Shown here: positions 7,596 through 14,581 of the stretch, piece after piece | How positions within the stretch are numbered: the stretch's first letter is position 1 | Layout: each line of letters starts with the position of its first letter | Source of the DNA: an uncultured Acidobacteriota bacterium | GTDB taxonomy: Bacteria; Acidobacteriota; Vicinamibacteria; Vicinamibacterales; SCN-69-37 | Length of the DNA stretch: 20,165 bases | Assembly (NCBI GenBank): GCA_937880585.1 | Contig: CALFMR010000163.1 | Span: 1 to 20,165 of the forward strand | Reading direction: 5' to 3' | Notes under the pieces: model-generated | Database searches by the model: none | The model's input: only the letters and a program-made list of their open reading frames with translations | What the model was told of the DNA's origin: nothing | Made by a program: the position numbers and the translations under genes

Positions 7596-7704
7596 CAGCC
7601 CGCCGTGGGCGCATCCGGCGAACTCCATCGCCTGTCCCAACGTTAGCACCGGCGAGCGACGCGCGCGATGCACGCGCCGCTCGTCGATCAGACGCGATCC
7701 GACG

Positions 7705-8928
7705 TCACTGAACCTGCCCGTGCAGCGCCGCCTTCGCGAACTCGCCCGAGGCGTTCAGCTTGAAGCCGTCCCAGCTCGCGAGCAGTGACGGTCCCCATTC
7801 GGGATCGAAGCACCACACCGTCCAACTGATGTTCCGGCTCTCGAGGTATTTGATGATGGCCGGTCCGTACTCGGGATCCGGTCCGCGAAAGCCGCGGCCT
7901 CGTCCGCGACCAGCAGGCGGAGCGGGCGGCGGCGTGGCGCGTGCGCCGGCCACGGCCGGTGCCGCGAAGCCGCCGAACTCCGTGGCGATGAGCGGATACT
8001 TCGCGGCCGCGAATCCGAAGTCTTCTTCCCACTTCGGCTCCCACGGCTTCGTCCGCTTGTTCGCGTAGGGATGAACGGTGTAGCCGATGCCCTCGGCATT
8101 GATCGGGCTGAGCCGCAGCGGCGTGAGGTCGTAGGCCCAGTCGAAACCAGCGACGAGCGGAACGACCTGCGGGTCGTACGCGCGGATGATGCGGATCTCG
8201 TCCTCGACGATGGCTTTCCAGTCCGCCCACGCAATCGACCCAAGTTGATCGTTGTACGTCGTGGGCTCATTGAAGAGCTCGAAGAAGGCGACCGTGTGGT
8301 GACCCGCGTAATGACGCGCCATCGTGCGCCAGAAACCGTAGGTTTCCTGCTCGGACGTGTCGTACATCGGATCTTGGAACAGGCCGGTCTTCAGGTTGCC
8401 GATAGTGTGCCAGTCGATGATGACGTGCATCCCGAGCTCGGTACACCAGCCGACGGCCTGATCGAGGAGCGCGACGTACGCGGCGGGCGTGCGCTCGCGC
8501 CACGCGATCGGATGAACGGGAATGCGCACGAGCGTCGCGCCCATGTCCTTGACGGCGACGAAGAGGTCGCGATTCCAGTGCCCCTGCATCTCGAGTTTGT
8601 CGGGATCGGAGATGTCGATGCCGCGAAAGAGTACGGGCGCGCCGGACGGATCGACGAAGCGATTGCCCTTGACGCCGATGAGCGGCAACGTCTCCGCGCC
8701 GTCGCGATAAGGGCGCGCGCCCGGTGCGCCGTCGCGCCACCAGGTGTGATCGCGCGGGGTCGTCGTCGTGGCCGCTGGCGCCGGCTGAGCGTTTGCGGCT
8801 TGTCGTGCCGGTGCTGCGGCTCCCGCGGCCGCGACGTCCGCGCCGCGGTACGCGAAGGCCAGCGCCAATCCCACACTGGCCACGCCAACGGCCAGCGTCT
8901 TCCCGACGCGCCATTCCTGGACGCTCAT
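7705..8928 (-). CDS. Secreted glycoside hydrolase family 5 (cellulase-like) enzyme
   Basis: This 407-residue enzyme has an N-terminal membrane or signal segment at about 10-27 (TLAVGVASVGLALAFAY) followed by an Ala/Pro/Thr-rich spacer to about residue 60. The TIM-barrel domain begins near 85 with GNRFVDPSGAPVLFRGIDI. Family hallmarks are VRIPVHP (134-140), VIIDWHT (169-175), FELFNEP with acid/base E221, YTVHPY (283-288) and the nucleophile E317 in LIATEFGG. Retaining endo-beta-glycosidase activity is expected; the substrate (glucan, mannan or other) is not readable. After the nucleophile there is an unusual Pro- then Gly/Arg-rich insert at about 331-350. The start ATG 8928 has a strong AGGAGG site (8934-8939) 5 bases upstream. 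It is divergent from the DUF2235 gene. Confidence 0.88.
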   Translation of the reverse strand: MSVQEWRVGKTLAVGVASVGLALAFAYRGADVAAAGAAAPARQAANAQPAPAATTTTPRDHTWWRDGAPGARPYRDGAETLPLIGVKGNRFVDPSGAPVLFRGIDISDPDKLEMQGHWNRDLFVAVKDMGATLVRIPVHPIAWRERTPAAYVALLDQAVGWCTELGMHVIIDWHTIGNLKTGLFQDPMYDTSEQETYGFWRTMARHYAGHHTVAFFELFNEPTTYNDQLGSIAWADWKAIVEDEIRIIRAYDPQVVPLVAGFDWAYDLTPLRLSPINAEGIGYTVHPYANKRTKPWEPKWEEDFGFAAAKYPLIATEFGGFAAPAVAGARATPPPAPPAGRGRGRGFRGPDPEYGPAIIKYLESRNISWTVWCFDPEWGPSLLASWDGFKLNASGEFAKAALHGQVQ

Positions 8929-8939
8929 CTTTGCCTCCT

Positions 8940-8952
8940 GCCGCGACGCGGC
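8940..8952. promoter_or_regulatory. 13-bp palindrome beside the GH5 ribosome binding site
   Basis: GCCGCG-A-CGCGGC is a perfect palindrome directly upstream of the GH5 Shine-Dalgarno (8934-8939). It could be an operator or a small leader hairpin, but short GC palindromes are frequent by chance in this GC-rich DNA. Confidence 0.25.
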
Positions 8953-9045
8953 AAACAGACCTGCGCTTGATTACCGTGAACTGGCCGCCTTCGGCGGGTG
9001 GGAACTGCCGGTGCTGGCCTGGAACGGGCGTCAGTCTATCGCCAC

Positions 9046-9074
9046 TTGCGGCCGGACGATTGTCCGGCTATCGT
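9046..9074 (+). promoter_or_regulatory. Candidate promoter with a dyad filling its spacer (DUF2235 gene)
   Basis: TTGCGG (9046-9051) and TATCGT (9069-9074) are separated by 17 bases. The spacer is almost exactly filled by GCCGGAC-GATT-GTCCGGC (9051-9068), a perfect 7-bp inverted repeat with a 4-base centre. Transcription would begin near 9081, leaving a 20-base leader that contains the Shine-Dalgarno. A repressor or MerR-like activator site is an inference. Confidence 0.4.
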
Positions 9075-9100
9075 CGCCGGCACCCCGGCGGAGGACAGCC

Positions 9101-10306
9101 ATGGCTCTATTCGCGTTCGATGGGACCTGGAACAAGGCGAAGGACGGCGAAGACCCGGGCTACACCAACACCAACGTCAAGCGTTTCTATGACGCGTATC
9201 ATGCGCGGTCGGGCACCGACGACCTGTACGTCCCCGGTGTCGGCACGCGATTCGAAGAACTGGGCCGGATCCTCGGCGGCGCGTTCGGATTCGGCGAGCT
9301 GCCGCGCCTGGACGACGCCTACGACCATCTCTGCGAGCAGTGGGCCGCCGGCGATCACGTCATCGACATCGTCGGCTTCAGCCGCGGCGCGGCCACGACG
9401 CTCGATTTCTGCCACATCATCGAGGACCGCAAGATCCGCAAGCCGAAATCCAAGACGGTCGTCGACGCGAATCCGCGGATTCGCTTCCTTGGCGTGTGGG
9501 ACGTCGTCGCCGCGTTCGGGCTCGCGAACCTGGGCCTGACGGATCTGAACATCGGCCATCACCTGTCGCTGCCGAAGGCGAATCTTCAGTACGCGTTTCA
9601 CGCGCTGGCGCTCGACGAGCGGCGGCCGTCGTTCCTGCCGACGCGGCTGCACGGCGCGTACGAAGTCTGGTTCCGCGGCGCGCACTCGGACATCGGCGGC
9701 GGCAACGGCAATCGCGGACTGAACGACATCACGCTGACGTGGATGATGCACAAGGCGATGGGCGCCACGCTGCCGATCGCTGCGGAAGACGTGGCGAAGC
9801 TCATGCCGGATCCGACGTGCCGGCCGAAGCCGAGCTCCGATTTGCCGCTGGACATCCGGCTCGTGAGTGACGTCGATCGACGTCACTACACGGCGGCGCC
9901 GCTCGACGGCTGCCGCACCGCACCCGACACGTGCTTGCTCGAAGCGCTCGGTGACGAGGAAAAGGCGATCGCCGTGGGCGCGGGCGGCGTCGAGACGATG
10001 CCGGGCGAGTTCCAGACGCGCGTCACGCAGCTCCAAAGCGTCGCGCTGTATCAGCTCAAGTCGCACGACTTCCCGATGACCGACCCGGTGAAGAACGGGA
10101 CGGAAGGGCTGCTGTCACTCATCGAGGCGCGCATCCCGCTCGTGACCGACGATGCGAAGCTGCTCGAGGCGCGCGCGGCGACGATCCGCCTCGTCGACGA
10201 AACCGTGCGACTGGCGAAAGCGAAGGGCTTTCACACGATCAACGACTTCTTCGTCAACCAGGCGATCTTCAATCTGCGGCCGGTGTTTCCATACTCCGAC
10301 AAATAG
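9101..10306 (+). CDS. Stand-alone DUF2235 (Tle1-like) alpha/beta hydrolase
   Basis: This 401-residue protein belongs to the DUF2235 family, which includes the catalytic part of type VI secretion phospholipase effectors (Tle1). The N terminus has the typical ALFAFDGTWN. The nucleophile elbow GFSRGA places catalytic Ser at 94. D134 in FLGVWDVVAAFG and the H195-x-D197 in WFRGAHSDIGGG complete a plausible catalytic set. HALALDERRPSF (167-178) is also typical. No signal peptide or membrane helix is seen. There are no VgrG, Hcp, PAAR or immunity-like genes beside it, so an effector role is not supported by context; a cytoplasmic esterase or lipase is equally possible. ATG 9101 follows a strong GGAGGA (9090-9095) 5 bases upstream. 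Confidence 0.87.
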   Translation: MALFAFDGTWNKAKDGEDPGYTNTNVKRFYDAYHARSGTDDLYVPGVGTRFEELGRILGGAFGFGELPRLDDAYDHLCEQWAAGDHVIDIVGFSRGAATTLDFCHIIEDRKIRKPKSKTVVDANPRIRFLGVWDVVAAFGLANLGLTDLNIGHHLSLPKANLQYAFHALALDERRPSFLPTRLHGAYEVWFRGAHSDIGGGNGNRGLNDITLTWMMHKAMGATLPIAAEDVAKLMPDPTCRPKPSSDLPLDIRLVSDVDRRHYTAAPLDGCRTAPDTCLLEALGDEEKAIAVGAGGVETMPGEFQTRVTQLQSVALYQLKSHDFPMTDPVKNGTEGLLSLIEARIPLVTDDAKLLEARAATIRLVDETVRLAKAKGFHTINDFFVNQAIFNLRPVFPYSDK

Positions 10307-10313
10307 AGGCAAG

Positions 10314-10341
10314 TCAGAAGCTGGAAGCCAGAAGCCAGAAG
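10314..10341. repeat. Four-copy heptamer tandem repeat
   Basis: TCAGAAG, CTGGAAG, CCAGAAG and CCAGAAG follow each other without gaps just after the DUF2235 stop codon. This is a short-sequence tandem repeat with a GAAG core. It lies in the 99-bp gap between two convergent genes. Confidence 0.75.
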
Positions 10342-10365
10342 TGGGTTCCTGGGTTTGTCGTGTAG

Positions 10366-10387
10366 GGGCCGGCCCCCGTGCCGGCCC
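10366..10387. terminator. Bidirectional hairpin between convergent DUF2235 and monooxygenase genes
   Basis: GGGCCGGC, a 6-base loop (CCCCGT) and GCCGGCCC form a perfect 8-bp stem midway between the two stop codons. No T-run flanks it on the plus strand. The position favours a shared transcription terminator. Confidence 0.5.
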
Positions 10388-10405
10388 GGGCGGCTTCGAC
10401 GTTCG

Positions 10406-11563
10406 TCACCGCAGCGGCGGGCGCTGGCCGACGGCCACGTACTGCTTCACGAACAACGCGTCGGGGATGAAGCGCAACACGAGATCGCGCAGGCGACAGG
10501 CGAGCGCGTTGTCGATCGATCCGAACCGCGCGTTGCGTCGTGAAAGCGCGGTGATCGCACGCGTGCGCGGCTGGCGCGTCGCCTCGTAGCGGCGAAGCGC
10601 GGAAGGAATGTCGCCGGCGTCGGCCAGCGCGTCGCCCAGCGTCGCGGCGTCCTCGAGCGCCTGCGCGGCGCCCTGTCCGGCGTGCGGCAACATCGGATGA
10701 GCGGCGTCGCCCAGGAGCGTGACGGGCCCGCGGCCCCACTCGGCGAGCGGGGGTCGATCGAACAGCTCGTCGAGCCGCATGTCCGCCGGACGCGTCGCGA
10801 AGACGAGGCGGCGATAGCGTTCGTCGAACTGGACGACGAGCGCCGCGGCGAGCGCGGCCGGATCCCGCCCGTCGCGCAGCAGGCGCGGCGGGACGGACAT
10901 GTACCAGTAGACGGCGTCCCGCGTCGCGCGCGCCAGCCCGGCTTCGATCCCACGCAGGAAGTAGGTCGCGCCGCTGAAACCGTCGAGCCAGCGTTCGACG
11001 TCATGCGCGACGCCGCGGATCGCCCACAGGCCGCTCGATCGCGGCGGCGGTTCGTCGGGATGGAGCGCGCGGCGAATCGCGGACCCCACGCCGTCGGCGC
11101 CGATGAGGACATCGCCTTCGACGGTATCGCCCGTTTCGAGGACGACCGACGGACGGCCATCGCGAACCGTGAAACCTGTCGCGGCGCGGCCGAGCACGAG
11201 GGCGTCGGCGCCGAGCGCATCCATCAACACGCCGTGCAACGCCGGCCGAAGCACAACAGCCATTGGGTCGGGCAGCACGCGGCGCAGAGCGGTCGTGTCG
11301 AACGCGCGGAGAAATCGCGCGTTGGTCCCATAGATCTCGCCGGAGTCGGGCACAACACCCGCAGCGACGACCCGATCGGCGACGCCGATCGCGCGCAGCG
11401 CCGAGACCGCGTTCGGTGCGAGCAGCAGCGCAAAGCCCAGTTCGCGTGGACTCTCCGCCCGCTCGAACACGCGAACGTGCCAGTCTGCACGCTGCAAGGC
11501 CACGCCTGCGGCGAGCCCGCCGATACCGGCGCCGACGACGAGAGCGAGACGGTTGGACGCCAT
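10406..11563 (-). CDS. FAD-dependent class A monooxygenase (salicylate hydroxylase-like)
   Basis: This 385-residue single-component flavoprotein hydroxylase has the Rossmann GxGxxG motif at 11-16 (VVGAGIGGLAAG) and an acidic end of the second strand (VFERAE, 32-37). The DG motif is LIGADGVGSAIR (153-164). The GD motif, which binds the FAD ribityl chain, is TLLGDAAHPMLPHAGQGAAQALEDA at 282-306. Such enzymes use NAD(P)H and O2 to hydroxylate aromatic or polyketide-like substrates; the substrate here is unknown. ATG 11563 is chosen because the Rossmann strand begins a few residues later. An in-frame ATG at 11620 would add 19 non-conserved residues and would overlap the candidate -10 box. No aromatic-degradation genes are nearby. 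It lies 90 bp after the ADOP stop on the same strand but has its own promoter candidate. Confidence 0.86.
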   Translation of the reverse strand: MASNRLALVVGAGIGGLAAGVALQRADWHVRVFERAESPRELGFALLLAPNAVSALRAIGVADRVVAAGVVPDSGEIYGTNARFLRAFDTTALRRVLPDPMAVVLRPALHGVLMDALGADALVLGRAATGFTVRDGRPSVVLETGDTVEGDVLIGADGVGSAIRRALHPDEPPPRSSGLWAIRGVAHDVERWLDGFSGATYFLRGIEAGLARATRDAVYWYMSVPPRLLRDGRDPAALAAALVVQFDERYRRLVFATRPADMRLDELFDRPPLAEWGRGPVTLLGDAAHPMLPHAGQGAAQALEDAATLGDALADAGDIPSALRRYEATRQPRTRAITALSRRNARFGSIDNALACRLRDLVLRFIPDALFVKQYVAVGQRPPLR

Positions 11564-11618
11564 GGGGATGGAGCGGCGGTTCCCCCGAGTGCGCGGCGGA
11601 ACGGCCCACTGTGGCGGC

Positions 11619-11649
11619 ATCTTAGTGGAGATGGCGCCGCAACCGTCAA
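11619..11649 (-). promoter_or_regulatory. Candidate promoter of the FAD monooxygenase
   Basis: On the minus strand TTGACG (11649-11644) and TAAGAT (11624-11619) are 19 bases apart, slightly long for a housekeeping promoter. The predicted leader to ATG 11563 is about 50 bases. An 11-bp palindrome (GGAGTAACTCC, 11650-11660) covers the stop codon of the upstream ADOP gene just before the -35. Confidence 0.45.
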
Positions 11650-11653
11650 GGAG

Positions 11654-14356
11654 TTACTCCCGTCGCAGCGCGACGGCTGGGTCGACGCGCGCGGCGCGGC
11701 CGGCGGGTAGAAGTGTCGCGATGAAAGCGACGAAGAGAAGAAAGACGACGGCCGACGCAAAGGACACGGCATCGAGCGGCGCGATGCCGAAGAGCTGCGA
11801 CGCGAGGTAACGCACGCTCGCGGCCGCGATGATGAGTCCGGCGGCGAGTCCGGTGCCCACGGGAACGAGGCCCTGTCGAAGCACCAGCGCGACAACGGCG
11901 ACGCGCGGCGCGCCGAGGGCGCGACGGATTCCGATCTCCGGCGTGCGCTCGGTCACGAAGTAGCCGAGCATGCCGTACAGCCCCACGGCCGCGAGCACAA
12001 GTGCCAGCAGGCCGAAGAGCGTGAACAGCGTAGCGCCGAGGCGGAATGGCAGGACGCCGCTGCGGACGTCGTCCGTGTCGGCGAGTGGACGCACGTCCAC
12101 GTACGGCAGATCGTCGCGCACACCGGCCACCGCGCGTCGCACGGCCTCCACGTACTGGCCTGGCTCGCCCGCGGTGCGGACGAGGATCGAGGGCGTGCCG
12201 AACGGAATCGCATCATGATCCTGCGCCCGAGCCTCGAAGATCGTCGGCGTCACCGCCGTCTCGAGATATCGCCGCCGCTGTCCTTGCACGACACCGACGA
12301 TGCGCGTGCAGCCACCGCGCCGAACCTGGCGGCCGATCGGCACGCAGAGCCCGACGACGTTCGCGTCATCGGCCATCAACCGGGCCATCGGCTCGTTGAC
12401 GACGGCGATCGGCTCCGTGCCGGACGAGTCGGAGGCCTCGATGTCCCGACCGCGGAGCGCACGCGCGCCGATCGTCTCGAAGTAGCCCGCGCCCACGACA
12501 TTCAGCATGCTGCGTTGCCGCATCGATGCCGTGCGGCCGGGCAGCGCCCATTGCACCGGAACGCTGTAGTCGCCACCGAGGGGCGCGACGTGCGCTACGG
12601 CCGAGCGCTCCACGCCGGGCACAGTCGAGAGCCGTGCGATGGCGCTGTCATAGATTGCATTTTGGACGGCCGGCGTGTACCCGGCGTGCATGAGGTCCAT
12701 CGTCACGACGAGCAGTCGATCGAGTGCGACGCCGCTGTCGATGGCGGCGATCTGCCGCACGGACCTGACGAATAGACCGGCGCCGACGAGCAGCACGAGT
12801 GACAGCGCGATCTGCACGACGATCAACACACGCCGCGTACGGGCGTGCTGCGGCGCACCGACCGTGCGGGCATCAGCGAGCGCGCGCACGGGATCGATGC
12901 GCGCGGCTCGAACGGCCGGGAGGGCGCCGAAGACCAGCCCCGTGAGCAGAGACACCGCGAGCGCGAACACGAGCACGGGGCCGTCGATCCGTTCTGCCGA
13001 CGCCGGCAGCGGAAACTGCCGCATCAAACCCATTGCTCCGAATGCCACGACGACACCAGCGGCGCCGCCGAAGAGGGCCAGCACGACGCTTTCGGTGAGT
13101 TGCTGCCGGACGACGCGCGCCGCGCTCGCGCCAATCGAGAGACGTACGCCCATCTCCCGGCGTCTCGTGATGGCACGCGCCAACAAGAGGTTCGCGACGT
13201 TCGCGCACGCGACGGCGAGCGCGAGCAGCGAGACGAGCATCACCCAAAGCGACAGGTTCCTGGCCTCGGCACCGCCGAGCGCGCCGGCCAGCGTGAGCGG
13301 CTTCGTCAGCACGTCCGGCGTCGGATCCAGCTCCATCTGCTCGCGGGCGGACGGCGGACGGACTTCTTCGGCATGGCGCAGCGCGGCGGTCGCCTGCGCC
13401 ACGGCTGTGGCGTCCGTGACGTTGGGTGCGAGTCGCGCGACATACTTGATACCAAGGATCGTCGAGCGCCAACTCTCATCGGCGCTCGGCGGCAGGACGA
13501 GTGGTACCGCGAGCGACGCCGGGATCCAGACATCGATCCGATCCTGATCGATTCCCGTGAAGCCCTTCGCGGTGACGCCGCCTATCTCGACGATTCGTCC
13601 GTTCAGCCGCACGGGCGTACCAACGACGTTGGCCGCTGCTCCGAATCGTTCCTGCCACAGCGCATGGCTAATGAGAACGACGGGCGGACCACCAGGGAGG
13701 TCGTCCGCGGCGTCGAACAGCCGGCCGCGACCAGGACGAACGCCCAGCGCCCGCAGAAAGTCGTGCGATACGACCGTGGCGCGAACCTGTGCGGCATCCA
13801 CCCCCAGGCCGAGCGTCACCATGTGCGGCGAAACGTACGCCCCGATAGCCGCGAACGCCGGCGCATTCGCGCGCATCGTCTCGTAGTCCATCCAGAAGCC
13901 GGGTCCGCCGTCGGGCGACTGCACCGATCCCGCGTCGCGCTTGATATACACGCGCCGCAGAGACGACGGCTCCGAGACGCCATCGGGTGCCTGCAGGAAC
14001 AGCGCGTTGACGACGCTGAAGATCGCGGTCGTGCCGCCGATGCCGAGACCGAGTGTCGCGATGACCGCCGCCGTGAACGCGGGCGATTTGCGCAGCGTGC
14101 GCACGGCGAAGCGGACGTCCTGCCAGATGCTCTCGACGATCCATTCCCAGCCGACGTCGCGCACGCGGTCTTTCACCGCGGCCGTGCTGCCGACTGTCGC
14201 GAGCGCGCGGCGATGGGCTTCGCGCTCGTCGAGACCCGCGCGAACATACCCTTCTGTCGCCGTCTCGACGTAGTGCCGCAGCTCGTCGTCCAGGTCGGCC
14301 TCGATGTGTCGACGCCGCACGATCGCCCGTAGTCCGCCGATCAATCGCCTGAACAT
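11654..14356 (-). CDS. Complete ADOP-type FtsX/MacB ABC transporter permease
   Basis: This 900-residue inner-membrane permease is a full-length acidobacterial duplicated orphan permease. The soluble N-terminal prefix at about 1-75 (RRRHIEADLDDELRHYVE, EAHRRALATVG) is typical of the family. The first helix lies at 95-118 (AVIATLGLGIGGTTAIFSVVNA). A MacB-like periplasmic domain covers about 130-345. FtsX module one spans about 365-480 (VMLVSLLALAVACANVANLL, RREMGVRLSIGAS). A second helix (RVLIVVQIALSLVLLVGAGL) and periplasmic domain follow, and a second FtsX module ends the protein (EIGIRRALGAPRVAV). ATG 14356 is chosen because the prefix starts there; a longer frame upstream lacks conserved sequence and contains the promoter. 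No ATPase or PadR-type regulator gene is adjacent. The transported compound is unknown. Confidence 0.92.
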   Translation of the reverse strand: MFRRLIGGLRAIVRRRHIEADLDDELRHYVETATEGYVRAGLDEREAHRRALATVGSTAAVKDRVRDVGWEWIVESIWQDVRFAVRTLRKSPAFTAAVIATLGLGIGGTTAIFSVVNALFLQAPDGVSEPSSLRRVYIKRDAGSVQSPDGGPGFWMDYETMRANAPAFAAIGAYVSPHMVTLGLGVDAAQVRATVVSHDFLRALGVRPGRGRLFDAADDLPGGPPVVLISHALWQERFGAAANVVGTPVRLNGRIVEIGGVTAKGFTGIDQDRIDVWIPASLAVPLVLPPSADESWRSTILGIKYVARLAPNVTDATAVAQATAALRHAEEVRPPSAREQMELDPTPDVLTKPLTLAGALGGAEARNLSLWVMLVSLLALAVACANVANLLLARAITRRREMGVRLSIGASAARVVRQQLTESVVLALFGGAAGVVVAFGAMGLMRQFPLPASAERIDGPVLVFALAVSLLTGLVFGALPAVRAARIDPVRALADARTVGAPQHARTRRVLIVVQIALSLVLLVGAGLFVRSVRQIAAIDSGVALDRLLVVTMDLMHAGYTPAVQNAIYDSAIARLSTVPGVERSAVAHVAPLGGDYSVPVQWALPGRTASMRQRSMLNVVGAGYFETIGARALRGRDIEASDSSGTEPIAVVNEPMARLMADDANVVGLCVPIGRQVRRGGCTRIVGVVQGQRRRYLETAVTPTIFEARAQDHDAIPFGTPSILVRTAGEPGQYVEAVRRAVAGVRDDLPYVDVRPLADTDDVRSGVLPFRLGATLFTLFGLLALVLAAVGLYGMLGYFVTERTPEIGIRRALGAPRVAVVALVLRQGLVPVGTGLAAGLIIAAASVRYLASQLFGIAPLDAVSFASAVVFLLFVAFIATLLPAGRAARVDPAVALRRE

Positions 14357-14441
14357 CGTTCGGCCCCGTTCGCGCTCGGCAGGCGAGCTAGCCTCTGGCC
14401 GGCGTGCCCTCAGTTCTGACCCATGACCATCCCGCTCATCT

Positions 14442-14490
14442 GACGAAACTAGATGAAGCCTTACGATACGCGACTTCTCTAGTTTGTCAA
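14442..14490 (-). promoter_or_regulatory. ADOP promoter bracketed by an AAACTAGA/TCTAGTTT dyad
   Basis: On the minus strand a perfect TTGACA (14490-14485) is followed after 16 bases by TATCGT (14468-14463), predicting a start near 14456 and a leader of about 100 bases. Two inverted 8-bp half-sites, AAACTAGA (14446-14453) and TCTAGTTT (14478-14485), are 24 bases apart. One touches the -35 and the other lies just past the predicted start. Outer GAC/GTC bases extend the symmetry with one bulged base. This arrangement suits a repressor, not identified here. Confidence 0.6.
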
Positions 14491-14537
14491 GATGACCAGC
14501 CCCGGTCCCGGACTGAACGGCGGGGCGCCGCAACTGC

Positions 14538-14543
14538 TAGACT
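14538..14543 (+). promoter_or_regulatory. Candidate -10 box TAGACT of ilvD
   Basis: TAGACT fits TANNNT and would start a leader of about 30 bases before ATG 14582. No good -35 lies 16-18 bases upstream. The leader has no Shine-Dalgarno at the right distance. I see no leader peptide rich in Ile, Val or Leu codons and no attenuator-like hairpin. Confidence 0.35.
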
Positions 14544-14581
14544 TTCCTGAAAGAAGGCGGCTTCGCGCCTCATCCATTCCC

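Noticed and set aside
7054..7788. Plus-strand frame opposite the HEAT-repeat gene
   Set aside because: It has no recognisable domain, and the minus strand shows clear HEAT repeats with a strong Shine-Dalgarno.
12845..14332. Long plus-strand reading frame antisense to the ADOP gene
   Set aside because: Its translation is Arg/His/Asp-rich with no domain or hydrophobic pattern. It is the shadow of the strongly coding minus strand in GC-rich DNA.
14357..14533. N-terminal extension of the complete ADOP permease
   Set aside because: The extra residues are not like the family and the stretch holds the TTGACA promoter and dyad. The conserved prefix domain begins at ATG 14356.
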